Of a stretch of 50,401 nucleotides of DNA, positions 27,350 to 34,619 are shown in pieces (the stretch's first letter is position 1; every line of letters begins with the position of its first letter). This stretch comes from Verrucomicrobiaceae bacterium (GTDB lineage Bacteria; Verrucomicrobiota; Verrucomicrobiia; Verrucomicrobiales; Verrucomicrobiaceae), in the NCBI GenBank assembly GCA_016795465.1, contig JAEUHK010000032.1:1-50401 (forward strand), written 5' to 3'. The position numbers and the translations under genes are program-made. Below the pieces are notes generated by a model. The model was not told where the DNA came from. It made no database searches and saw only the letters and a program-made list of their open reading frames with translations.

Positions 27350-28039
27350 ATGAGCGTCCCTGAAGAGCACCTTGCCTCCCGCCGCGTCCTGAAATCGCGT
27401 GATCAAGCTTGGGCCAAGGCCCTTGCCTCCTTCTGCGTGCGTCTCGGTCTGCCGCCGAATGTGATTTCCATCTTCAGCATGCTCTTTGCCGGAGGTGCCA
27501 TGGCCTGCTTCATGGTGGCGGGCGATCAAGCGAATGCCGCGGGAGCCATCGCGGCGTGGGGTGGTGCCATCCTGTGCATCCAGATGCGGCTGATCTGCAA
27601 TCTGCTCGATGGCATGGTGGCCGTGGAAGGCGGCAAAGGCTCGCCCGCAGGTGTCATTTACAACGATGCGCCGGATCGCGTGGCGGATGTGCTGATCCTC
27701 GTCGGCGCTGGTTACAGCGGGGCAGGGGAGCCGGGTGTCGTGAAGATCTTTGCCATGCTGCCGCTGGGCTGGTGCGCCGCCTGCGTGGCGCTGGGCACCG
27801 CCTATGTGCGGACGCTCGGGGCGAGCCTGATGGGCGTGCATGACTTTCGAGGACCCATGGCCAAGCAGCATCGCATGGCCGTGCTCACCGTGGGCTGCCT
27901 GATCGAGATGGCGCAGCATCTCAGCCACACGGAACGCTGGGGCATCAAGCTGGCGCTCACGCTCATCTTCCTCGGCGGACTCCTTACCTGCTGGCGGCGG
28001 CTGCGCGGCATCCAGGCGCATTTGATGAAAAAAGACTGA
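27350..28039 (+). CDS. CDP-alcohol phosphatidyltransferase family protein with variant motif
   Basis: 229 residues with about five to six membrane helices. The catalytic segment reads 'CNLLDGMVAVEGGKGSPAGV' then 'IYNDAPDRVAD'. The family consensus is D-x2-DG-x2-AR-x8-G-x3-D-x3-D; here the first Asp is Asn, the Arg is Val and the third Asp is Asn, while DG, the spaced Gly and the last Asp remain. I recall a proteobacterial subgroup with a similar pattern, so this may be a subfamily trait rather than decay. It would transfer a phosphatidyl group between CDP-alcohol and an acceptor in the membrane. It lies 41 bases after the lipoprotein gene. Confidence 0.83.
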   Translation: MSVPEEHLASRRVLKSRDQAWAKALASFCVRLGLPPNVISIFSMLFAGGAMACFMVAGDQANAAGAIAAWGGAILCIQMRLICNLLDGMVAVEGGKGSPAGVIYNDAPDRVADVLILVGAGYSGAGEPGVVKIFAMLPLGWCAACVALGTAYVRTLGASLMGVHDFRGPMAKQHRMAVLTVGCLIEMAQHLSHTERWGIKLALTLIFLGGLLTCWRRLRGIQAHLMKKD

Positions 28040-28102
28040 AATAAAGCGGCGCGGAATCCATCTTATGCCCGTGCCGCCAACGGCCACCACCTCCACCACG
28101 CC

Positions 28103-28528
28103 ATGAAAAAGTTTATCACCCTCCTCCTCGCCGCGCTCACCGTCACCACGCTGGCCAGCGACTTCCCAAAGAACAGCCCGAAGTTTAAGAGCTCCGCCGC
28201 CACCGCCCTCAGCGCCGGCAAAAAAGAGGGCAAGCCGGTAATCCTCGTCTTTTCCGCCGCCTGGTGCCCGCCCTGCCAGGCCATGAAGAAAGAGGTGTAT
28301 CCCAGCGAGACCATCCAGGCCTACCACGACAAGTTCATCTGGGCCTATCTCGATGTCGATGACGGCAGTAACCGTCGCGCCGCCGAGAAAGCGGGCGTGC
28401 AGGGCATTCCTCACATCCAGTTCCTCGATGCGGAAGGCAAGGAGATCGGCAAGCAGGTCGGCGGCAACTCGCCGGAGGCCTTTGCCAAGACGCTCGACAG
28501 CATGCTCGCCAAGGCTAAAAAGTCCTAA
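28103..28528 (+). CDS. Exported thioredoxin-like protein (Thioredoxin_7)
   Basis: 141 residues with a signal peptide (MKKFITLLLAALTVTTLAS). The redox motif CPPC lies in 'VILVFSAAWCPPCQAMKKEV', followed by 'FIWAYLDVDDGSNRRAAEKA' and the cis-Pro loop 'GVQGIPHIQFLDAEGKEI'. It is a thioredoxin fold acting in the periplasm, probably reducing or isomerising disulfides or serving cytochrome c maturation. It ends at a strong terminator, so the repressor gene that follows is transcribed separately. Confidence 0.88.
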   Translation: MKKFITLLLAALTVTTLASDFPKNSPKFKSSAATALSAGKKEGKPVILVFSAAWCPPCQAMKKEVYPSETIQAYHDKFIWAYLDVDDGSNRRAAEKAGVQGIPHIQFLDAEGKEIGKQVGGNSPEAFAKTLDSMLAKAKKS

Positions 28529-28550
28529 AGCATCCGCCAGCCGCCTTTGA

Positions 28551-28584
28551 ACGCGCATCCGCCACGCCGCGGATGCGCGTTTTT
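28551..28584 (+). terminator. Rho-independent terminator after the thioredoxin-like gene
   Basis: A perfect 11-bp stem, ACGCGCATCCG (28551-28561) with CGGATGCGCGT (28570-28580), encloses an 8-base loop and is followed by a T-run through 28584. It lies 22 bases after the thioredoxin-like stop. Confidence 0.88.
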
Positions 28585-28613
28585 CATGGTGCGGGTCTGC
28601 TGGGTGCTGAAAA

Positions 28614-28656
28614 TTCAACATGCGTGCTTGACGTTTTCGTAAGCCTGTTGAAAAAT
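28614..28656 (+). promoter_or_regulatory. Candidate promoter and BlaI-type operator
   Basis: TTCAACA (28614-28620) and its exact reverse complement TGTTGAA (28646-28652) flank a -35-like TTGACG (28628-28633). A weak -10-like AAAAAT starts 17 bases later (28651). The BlaI-type ATG is at 28666, so autoregulation through this inverted repeat is plausible. The arms differ from the classical TACA/TGTA BlaI/MecI boxes, so the assignment is inference. Confidence 0.4.
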
Positions 28657-28665
28657 CAGCATGCC

Positions 28666-29052
28666 ATGTGGAACGACAAACATTCCCAATCCCTCAGCCG
28701 CCGTGAGAGGCAGGTGGTCGAGATCGTCATGAAACGAGGGCGTGCCTCCGCCCGCGAGATCGAGGAGGAACTGCCGGACGCGCCCACTTACTCGGCGGTG
28801 CGCTCGATCCTGCGCCTGCTGGTGGAGCGTGAGGTCCTGATCAAGACCCAGGAGGACGGGCGTGATTGGTTCTCGCTGCCCGTTTCGCCGAAGAAAGCCC
28901 GCGTGAGTGCTCTCACCAGCCTCGTGAACCGCTTCTTTGAGAACTCGGCTGGCGAGGCGGCGATGGCTTTGCTCGGCCAGAAGAACGTCAAACTCACCGC
29001 CGAGGAGGCGGACAAACTCATCCAACTCATCCAGGAGGCCCGCGAATCATGA
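28666..29052 (+). CDS. BlaI/MecI-type transcriptional repressor
   Basis: 128 residues from the ATG at 28666; upstream in-frame codons lie inside the promoter and terminator. The winged helix-turn-helix is 'LSRRERQVVEIVMKRGRASA' followed by 'REIEEELPDAPTYSAVRSIL' and 'LRLLVEREVLIKTQEDGR', matching BlaI/PenR. The C-terminal half is helical and should dimerise. BlaI-family repressors are released by cleavage triggered by a partner M56 protease; that partner overlaps its stop (ATGA). The inducing signal is unlikely to be a beta-lactam here, since no beta-lactamase gene is nearby. Confidence 0.9.
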   Translation: MWNDKHSQSLSRRERQVVEIVMKRGRASAREIEEELPDAPTYSAVRSILRLLVEREVLIKTQEDGRDWFSLPVSPKKARVSALTSLVNRFFENSAGEAAMALLGQKNVKLTAEEADKLIQLIQEARES

Positions 29053-31178
29053 TCTCGTCCTTTCTTCACGAGGCCATGCGCCTCCTCGCCCGCTATGAAA
29101 ACCTCGCCCTCGTGGTTTCGGCCTTGCTGGGCAGCGCGGCCATCGTGTGCGCGGCTTTTTCACTGGCCTCGATTTTGAAAAAGCGCTCGGCAAAGGCTCG
29201 CGGCATCGTCTGGCGCATGGCCGCCGTCATGCTGCTGGTGCTCGGAGCCTGGCGACTGATGCCCGAGATGCAGCAACCGGTGGCGGTGGTGCAGTGGGAG
29301 GTGTCTACCGTGCGCCAAGGTCCACCTATCATTCTCGATGTGCATGTGGAGAGCTTTGGAAAGCCTTTGGTAATCGTAAAGCCTACTTTCTGGAGCTTGC
29401 TGGTGCGTGCGGCTGATGAGCACGCGCGGAGTGTTTGGCTCGCAGTGGGAGCTACGATGCTCCTTTGGCGGGTTTTGGCCGCGTGGGCAGGTTTGGCCTG
29501 GTTGTGGCGTCGCAGCACAAAAGCCGATGTCGAGGTCCATAACCTTGGTGAAGCCCTCGGTGCTCCAAACGGCATGCGCTACCGCGTGGCAGAAAAGATC
29601 GCGTCGCCCATGCTCACGGGCTGGCGCAAGCCGGTGGTGTGGCTGCCTTTGGAAGCGCGAGACTGGGACGAGGCACGTTTGGTGGCTGTGCTGCGGCATG
29701 AGCTGGCGCATGCGCAGCATGCGGATGTGCTCTGGCATTGGCTTGGCACGCTGGCGGTATGCTTGTGGTGGTGGCAGCCGTTGGCTTGGATGGCACGTCG
29801 TGGTCTGCGAATGGAAAGCGAGCAAGCGGCGGACGACGCGGCGGTTTTGCAGAGCGGTGACACCCAAGCCTACGCCCGCACCTTGGTGGAGATCGCCGCC
29901 GGACTGCCATCGAAGCTGAAGCATGCAGCAGGTGTCACAATGTTTGGCGGAGGTCAGGTGAAGCAACGCGTGGAGGCTCTCCTCCGTGCCAATCGCTGGC
30001 GCGGCCGCATCGGCCTCGGCGCGATGGTCCTGCTGGCCTTCCTCGGCCTTGCCCTCGCCGTGCTGGTGGCGACGACGTTTGAGTTCACGCCCAAGAAGCA
30101 GGTCTTTCGGAGCCTCGCGAAGCTCGTGGCGGGCGGACGCATGGTGGCAAACGGTGAACTACAATGGCAGGAGCAGCTCGGAGACTTTTACGGCACCATC
30201 ATTGAGACCATCGAGAGCGCCGAGATGCTGCGCAAAGCACGTGAACGCGTCCATGCCCTGCATCCAGAACTCAAAGACCACGATGTGGACATCCGTGTGG
30301 CCCAGACCAAAGGCAGTGCCATCTTCAACATCCTCGCCACGGGTGATGATCCGAAGTACACACGCATCTATCTGGATGCCCTTCTTGATGAGTTCATCTC
30401 GTTCCGGCAGGCGATTCGCGAGCAGGTCCAAGGAAAAGTGTACAGCAACTTCCTCAAGGATGTGGTGAGCAAGGAGAAGGCGATGGAGGAGAAAGCCGAT
30501 TCGCTGGCGAAGTTCCAGTCGTCGAACAACGTGTTGCTGATCACCAATGGCCAAAATGAAGCCGCGGCCGATCTTGCCCAGGCAAAAGCGGAGCTGAGCC
30601 GCCTCCGCACGCAGGCAGCCGAGCTTGAGGAGATTCTCAAACAGCTCGCCATCATTGGCGAAGGCAAATCGGGGCCCACATTTGTTTCCGAAGGTAAGAT
30701 GACCGAGATGGAGACGCTCTACTCGAAGACGAAGGCCGAGCTGTTTGTGCTGACCAACGAACGAGAATTCCTGCTCAAGACCCAGAACGCCAGCCATCCT
30801 GAGGTAGCGGCACTTGATGACAAAGTGTCACGTGCCAAGCACCTTCTGCAGTCCACAGCCGATCAGATCAAAGAAGAGATGCAGGCGCAACTAAAAGCCC
30901 TCGAACGCAAAAGAACCGCTCTGATGCAGCAGATTCAAAATGGGCAAGACGAAGCCTTGCAGTATGGGGAGTTGATGGCGCGATATGAAAGGCTCAAAAC
31001 CGATGCTGACGTCGCCAAACAAGCTTACCAGAAGTTGTTTCAAGAAGCGGAGAACTTCGCCCGGATGTTCAATGCCCAGTCCGACTACGTCGCCATCATG
31101 GAGCGTGCCTCCGCAGCCTCGGAGCACACCGAGAGCAGCCTCTTCCCCGTCTGGAAGCTGTGGACGCCAAAGAAGTAG
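29049..31178 (+). CDS. M56 (BlaR1-like) membrane protease fused to a Wzz/GumC-like coiled-coil domain
   Basis: 709 residues. The N-terminal part has membrane helices (about 17-40, 55-75, 120-140) and the M56 metalloprotease site: HELAH at 217-221 in 'LRHELAHAQHADVLWHWLG', with 'ESEQAADDAAVL' giving the third zinc ligand. A last helix lies around 322-342 ('MVLLAFLGLALAVLVATTF'). The C-terminal ~365 residues resemble a polysaccharide co-polymerase (Wzz/GumC): 'AIFNILATGDDPKYTRIYLD', a long coiled coil ('LAQAKAELSRLRTQAAELEE', 'HPEVAALDDKVSRAKHLL') and the GNVR-like 'YERLKTDADVAKQAYQKLF'. No second Wzz membrane helix or tyrosine kinase is present. It overlaps the BlaI-type gene by ATGA. It probably senses an envelope state and triggers repressor cleavage (inference). 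Confidence 0.87.
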   Translation: MISSFLHEAMRLLARYENLALVVSALLGSAAIVCAAFSLASILKKRSAKARGIVWRMAAVMLLVLGAWRLMPEMQQPVAVVQWEVSTVRQGPPIILDVHVESFGKPLVIVKPTFWSLLVRAADEHARSVWLAVGATMLLWRVLAAWAGLAWLWRRSTKADVEVHNLGEALGAPNGMRYRVAEKIASPMLTGWRKPVVWLPLEARDWDEARLVAVLRHELAHAQHADVLWHWLGTLAVCLWWWQPLAWMARRGLRMESEQAADDAAVLQSGDTQAYARTLVEIAAGLPSKLKHAAGVTMFGGGQVKQRVEALLRANRWRGRIGLGAMVLLAFLGLALAVLVATTFEFTPKKQVFRSLAKLVAGGRMVANGELQWQEQLGDFYGTIIETIESAEMLRKARERVHALHPELKDHDVDIRVAQTKGSAIFNILATGDDPKYTRIYLDALLDEFISFRQAIREQVQGKVYSNFLKDVVSKEKAMEEKADSLAKFQSSNNVLLITNGQNEAAADLAQAKAELSRLRTQAAELEEILKQLAIIGEGKSGPTFVSEGKMTEMETLYSKTKAELFVLTNEREFLLKTQNASHPEVAALDDKVSRAKHLLQSTADQIKEEMQAQLKALERKRTALMQQIQNGQDEALQYGELMARYERLKTDADVAKQAYQKLFQEAENFARMFNAQSDYVAIMERASAASEHTESSLFPVWKLWTPKK

Positions 31179-31348
31179 GTCGGGAATGTTTGGCGGAATA
31201 TGTTCCGCTAACTCAAGAACACCCATCGCCAAACTTCCCGACGGTTTGGAGGCTTTCGTGATCGCCGCACGCTTCCAAAAATCGGGAAGTTTGGCGAAGT
31301 GGGCTTGGGAGATAGCGGGTTCGTTTCCGCCAAACATTCCCGACCTAC
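31175..31348. repeat. Nested inverted-repeat element (REP/MITE-like), locus 1
   Basis: The outer arms 31175-31198 and 31325-31348 are perfect 24-bp inverted repeats beginning GTAGGTCGGGAATGTTTGG. Inside them 31226-31241 and 31282-31297 form a second perfect 16-bp inverted repeat (TCGCCAAACTTCCCGA and its complement) related to the outer arms. A small hairpin GCGGAA-TATG-TTCCGC lies at 31193-31208. The first GTAG overlaps the TAG stop of the M56 gene. No gene fits in this gap. Confidence 0.88.
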
Positions 31349-31371
31349 GACTACGACGGGGGCTTGCACCA

Positions 31372-32736
31372 TCAAAACGCGTTCACGCTCACTTCGAGAT
31401 ACGCGAAGTCCGTGTCGCCGCCGCGGATCTGGCGTTCGACGAAGCCACCGGGAAGGAATCGGGCATAGCCGAGGGTTGTTTCGAGCTTTTTGGTGATCTG
31501 CCAGCGGGCGCGGATGTCGAACTCGTGGCCGATGCTGCTGCCGCTGGAGCCCGTGCGGTCGCGGGCGGGATTGCCTCCATTGTAAAAGCGGTCAGTGGCG
31601 CTATCGAGCCAATACCAACTGTAGCCGAAGTCGATTCGCAGCGTTTTCGTCGGCGTGAGTTCCACGCGCAGCTTCGGTGCACGGATGTTTTCATACACAA
31701 TGTAGTCATTGGCCGACCACGGACGTCCGAAGCCGAAGAAGCGCTCGAAGCGGTTGTCGGTGTTGTCATTCGGATCGCGGTCGCCGGTGGCGTGACCGTA
31801 GAAGAGGCTCACGCGGGGCTTCCAGGGATGGGCGAGTGTGCACCCGATCTCCGCGGTGGCGGCCCAGGCACGAACCTTGCGGCTGCCATTGCGGCCAAAC
31901 TGGTTCGTGTAACTCAGGTCGTAATCAAAACCGGTGTCGCTGACCTTGCCGTAGGCCCGCAGACCGGGCGAATGCACGAGACGCTCCGCCACTCCTGCGT
32001 AGGCACTTTGGCTCAAAGCAAGGTAGTAGGGCTCCAGCGTCATCTTTTCTCCCCAGCCTCGCCACTGGCCGATGGCGGCATACACCCACTGCTGCTCCAC
32101 CGGGCGGTCCCACTCATACATGGAGCGGTTCAGCGGCTGCACGGCGAGGAGGTCGAGCTGCCAGTCATTCGCTTGCTGGCCAATGAGGGCTTGAAAGCCC
32201 TGGAAGGTGTTCGCAGTGTTGCGCCACTGGTTGTTGCCGATGAGACGGCGGTCGAGGAACTCGAAATTGTGAATGCCATAGCGCAGACCGACGGGCCGGG
32301 CATTGCCTGCGGCGTCACGCGGCAGCAGGTTTTTGAAGTGAAGCTCGGCGTAGAGGCGGATGAACTCGAACTCGTTCACATCGCGATTGTCCCGCGGATA
32401 GCGGCTGTGATAGCGGCGGGCGTCCTGCATCTCCACGGCGAAGCGGAAGGGATCGATCACATCATGGATGCCGATGTAGGCCCGTGTGCGATGCAAGAAG
32501 GGATCATCGAGACCCGCCTGAAGGCGGCGGATGTCGTCGTCGCGGTATTCGTAGCGAAAGCGGTAGTCGAGGCCGAGATCGAGCCACGCGGCACTTTTGA
32601 GGAAGTCGATCCCCGTGTCCGGCGCATGGCGAGCATACTTCGGTGGGTCCGGATCACGCGTCGTGCTGTAACCCTGGGCAAAGAGCGAAGGGTTAAGAGT
32701 AAAAAAGCAGAGAATGAGCCAGAGGGCGAGGCGCAT
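31372..32736 (-). CDS. Outer-membrane beta-barrel, alginate-export (AlgE-like) family
   Basis: 454 residues with a signal peptide (MRLALWLILCFFTLNPSLFA) and a C-terminal Phe ('YLEVSVNAF'), as expected for an outer-membrane barrel. The body has alternating aromatic strands such as 'WLDLGLDYRFRYEYRDDD', 'RTRAYIGIHDVIDPFRFAVE', 'RPVGLRYGIHNFEFLDRRLI' and 'LRIDFGYSWYWLDSATDRFY', resembling the alginate_exp domain. Such proteins form export or uptake channels for anionic polysaccharide. No alginate synthesis genes are adjacent, so the substrate is unknown. Its 3' end abuts the nested inverted-repeat element. Confidence 0.82.
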   Translation of the reverse strand: MRLALWLILCFFTLNPSLFAQGYSTTRDPDPPKYARHAPDTGIDFLKSAAWLDLGLDYRFRYEYRDDDIRRLQAGLDDPFLHRTRAYIGIHDVIDPFRFAVEMQDARRYHSRYPRDNRDVNEFEFIRLYAELHFKNLLPRDAAGNARPVGLRYGIHNFEFLDRRLIGNNQWRNTANTFQGFQALIGQQANDWQLDLLAVQPLNRSMYEWDRPVEQQWVYAAIGQWRGWGEKMTLEPYYLALSQSAYAGVAERLVHSPGLRAYGKVSDTGFDYDLSYTNQFGRNGSRKVRAWAATAEIGCTLAHPWKPRVSLFYGHATGDRDPNDNTDNRFERFFGFGRPWSANDYIVYENIRAPKLRVELTPTKTLRIDFGYSWYWLDSATDRFYNGGNPARDRTGSSGSSIGHEFDIRARWQITKKLETTLGYARFLPGGFVERQIRGGDTDFAYLEVSVNAF

Positions 32737-32836
32737 GAGGCGGCAGGGCGGCGCATCTGAACGACAAATCGCGGCCTGTCATGCTCGCGGGTTGCAAAAA
32801 GGGCGGAAGGGTGTCGTTTTGCCGCCCTTCCACCGC

Positions 32837-33661
32837 ATGAAACTCCTGCTCCCCATCCTTCTCCTTGCCGCCGTCTCTGTCCGTGCGGCTGATTCCAAGG
32901 CCAAAGCCGACGAAAAGCCCTCGCCCATCGGCTACAGCGACACGCCGGTGATCCCCGGCACACAATGGAAGGTGCATGACATCGACCGTCCGCGTCCCGT
33001 GGCCGTGGCTCCGGGCAAGACCGCCGGTGCGCCGCCCGCTGATGCCATCGTGATCTTTGACGGCACGAGCTCCGACAGCCTCCAGGCAAAGGAAAAAGAC
33101 GCCAAGGGCAAGGAAACCGGCAAAATGGCACCCTGCCCATGGGAACTCAAAGACGGCGAACTGCTTATCAAAGGCGGCGATTGCTGGACCAAGCAGGAAT
33201 TCGGAAGCTGCCAGCTCCACCTCGAATGGATGAGCGAGCCGCACACGAAGGGCAATTCTCAGAAGAAGGGCAATGCCGGCGTGTTCTTCATGGACCGCTA
33301 CGAGTCCCAGATGCTCGATTGCGACAACAATCCCACCTACGCCGATGGCATGACCGGCGGTGTGTATGGCCAGACGCCTCCGCTCGTGAACGCTGTGCGT
33401 CCCGCCGGGCAGTGGCAGGTCTATGACATTGTCTTTACTGCCCCGAAGCTCGAAAACGGCAAGGTCGTGGAGCCTGCCTACATCACCACCTTTGTGAACG
33501 GCATCTGTGTGCAAAACCACACGAAGATCATGGGCCCCACGAAGCACAAGAACATCACCGACTACTCCGGCGAGTTCCCCGAGAAAGCCCCCATCCGCAT
33601 CCAAGACCACAAAAACGAGCCCCCCGTGCGCCTGCGCAACGTGTGGATCCGCCCGATGTGA
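32837..33661 (+). CDS. DUF1080 (3-keto-disaccharide hydrolase-type) secreted protein
   Basis: 274 residues from the ATG at 32837, with a signal peptide (MKLLLPILLLAAVSVRA). DUF1080 features are 'IVIFDGTSSDSLQ', 'WELKDGELLIKGGDCWTKQE', 'FGSCQLHLEWMSEPHTKGN', 'GNAGVFFMDRYESQMLD' and the C-terminal 'APIRIQDHKNEPPVRLRNVW'. The fold is a concanavalin-like jellyroll; some members hydrolyse 3-keto-glycosides. It is divergent from the barrel gene. A Gfo/Idh/MocA oxidoreductase lies 4 kb downstream and, in PVC genomes, such enzymes can act together on 3-keto sugars (inference). Confidence 0.9.
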   Translation: MKLLLPILLLAAVSVRAADSKAKADEKPSPIGYSDTPVIPGTQWKVHDIDRPRPVAVAPGKTAGAPPADAIVIFDGTSSDSLQAKEKDAKGKETGKMAPCPWELKDGELLIKGGDCWTKQEFGSCQLHLEWMSEPHTKGNSQKKGNAGVFFMDRYESQMLDCDNNPTYADGMTGGVYGQTPPLVNAVRPAGQWQVYDIVFTAPKLENGKVVEPAYITTFVNGICVQNHTKIMGPTKHKNITDYSGEFPEKAPIRIQDHKNEPPVRLRNVWIRPM

Positions 33662-33697
33662 GCTGAACCCGCATCACACGATGCGAGGCCGTGTCTT

Positions 33698-33755
33698 GTA
33701 GCTCGGTATTCCGATACCGAGCCGCTGCCTTCGCGGAATCGGAATTCCGCGCTAC
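33698..33755. repeat. Paired REP-like palindromes, locus 2
   Basis: The left unit starts with GTAG (33698) and forms a perfect 9-bp stem, GCTCGGTAT-TCCG-ATACCGAGC (33701-33722). The right unit is inverted: CGCGGAAT-CGGA-ATTCCGCG (33732-33751) followed by CTAC (33752-33755). In the same orientation the units differ at stem positions on both sides (T-A replaced by A-T, T-A replaced by G-C), so pairing is kept. The rest of the 139-base gap holds nothing else I recognise. Confidence 0.88.
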
Positions 33756-33800
33756 ATCGCCGCGGCGCCTACGCGACGAGTGTGAGACATCCGTGGTTAT

Positions 33801-34619
33801 TTACTCAGCATACAGCACCCTCACCAGATAAAGCCCGCACGCAGGCGCGGTCTGGTTGCTCTGCTTGCCCGTAGGATCATTGAGCAGCCCCGCGAACCAC
33901 TCGCGTGGCTCACGGCCTCTCGCGACGTGGATCATGCTGCCGACGATGAGGCGCACCATTTTGTAGAGAAAGCCATCGCCCTCGAATTCGAGCTCCAGCA
34001 CCTCGCCGCACTCGCGCACCTCGGCGCGATGGATCGTGCGCGTCGTTTTCTCCGGCAGCGTGCGGCGCTCCACCTCCGGCATGTCGCCGCGGTTGGCGCT
34101 CAGGCGGATGAAGTTGTGCGTGCCGACGAGCTTTTCGCAGCACCAGCGCAGCGCTTCGACATCCAGCGGACCGTAAAGATGCCACGCCCGGTCCGCCTCA
34201 AAGGGCGAAAGCATGCGCGGCCGCCAGATGCGGTAGCGATAGACTTTTCCGATTGCATCAAACCGAGCGTGAAACTGCGGATGCACCTCCTCCGCCTTCG
34301 TCACGCGGATGGTCAGCGGCAGGCAGGCGTTCAGCGCATTCACCCAGGACTCGCCGCTCAGGCCGATGCTCTCCGGCACATCGCCATGCGCCACCTGCGC
34401 CAGCGCATGCACGCCTGCGTCCGTGCGACCGCTGCCCTGCACACCCGTCTCGATGCGCACGGCTCTGCGGATGGCCGCGTTCAACTCGTCCTGAATGCCA
34501 CCGCCGCCCTCCTGGCTCTGCCAGCCCTTCCAAGGCGTGCCGCAATACGCCACCGTGAAGCGCAAGCGCTTCCATCCCGGTGCCGGACCATGACGAAGAC
34601 CGAGGCTTTCCTCCTTCAT
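33801..34619 (-). CDS. truA: tRNA pseudouridine(38-40) synthase
   Basis: 272 residues from the ATG at 34619, chosen because it overlaps the stop of the upstream aldehyde dehydrogenase-like gene (ATGA). 'LRFTVAYCGTPWKGWQSQEG' is the TruA opening and 'GSGRTDAGVHALAQVAH' contains the catalytic Asp. 'GKVYRYRIW', 'DGFLYKMVRLIVGSMIHVAR' and the C-terminal 'APACGLYLVRVLY' are also conserved. It isomerises uridines 38-40 in the tRNA anticodon stem. An ATG six codons upstream is an alternative start. Confidence 0.95.
   Translation of the reverse strand: MKEESLGLRHGPAPGWKRLRFTVAYCGTPWKGWQSQEGGGGIQDELNAAIRRAVRIETGVQGSGRTDAGVHALAQVAHGDVPESIGLSGESWVNALNACLPLTIRVTKAEEVHPQFHARFDAIGKVYRYRIWRPRMLSPFEADRAWHLYGPLDVEALRWCCEKLVGTHNFIRLSANRGDMPEVERRTLPEKTTRTIHRAEVRECGEVLELEFEGDGFLYKMVRLIVGSMIHVARGREPREWFAGLLNDPTGKQSNQTAPACGLYLVRVLYAE

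Noticed and set aside
30985..32760. A 591-codon plus-strand open frame opposite the outer-membrane barrel.
   Set aside because: The minus-strand frame has a signal peptide, barrel strands and a terminal Phe; the plus frame also crosses the inverted-repeat element.
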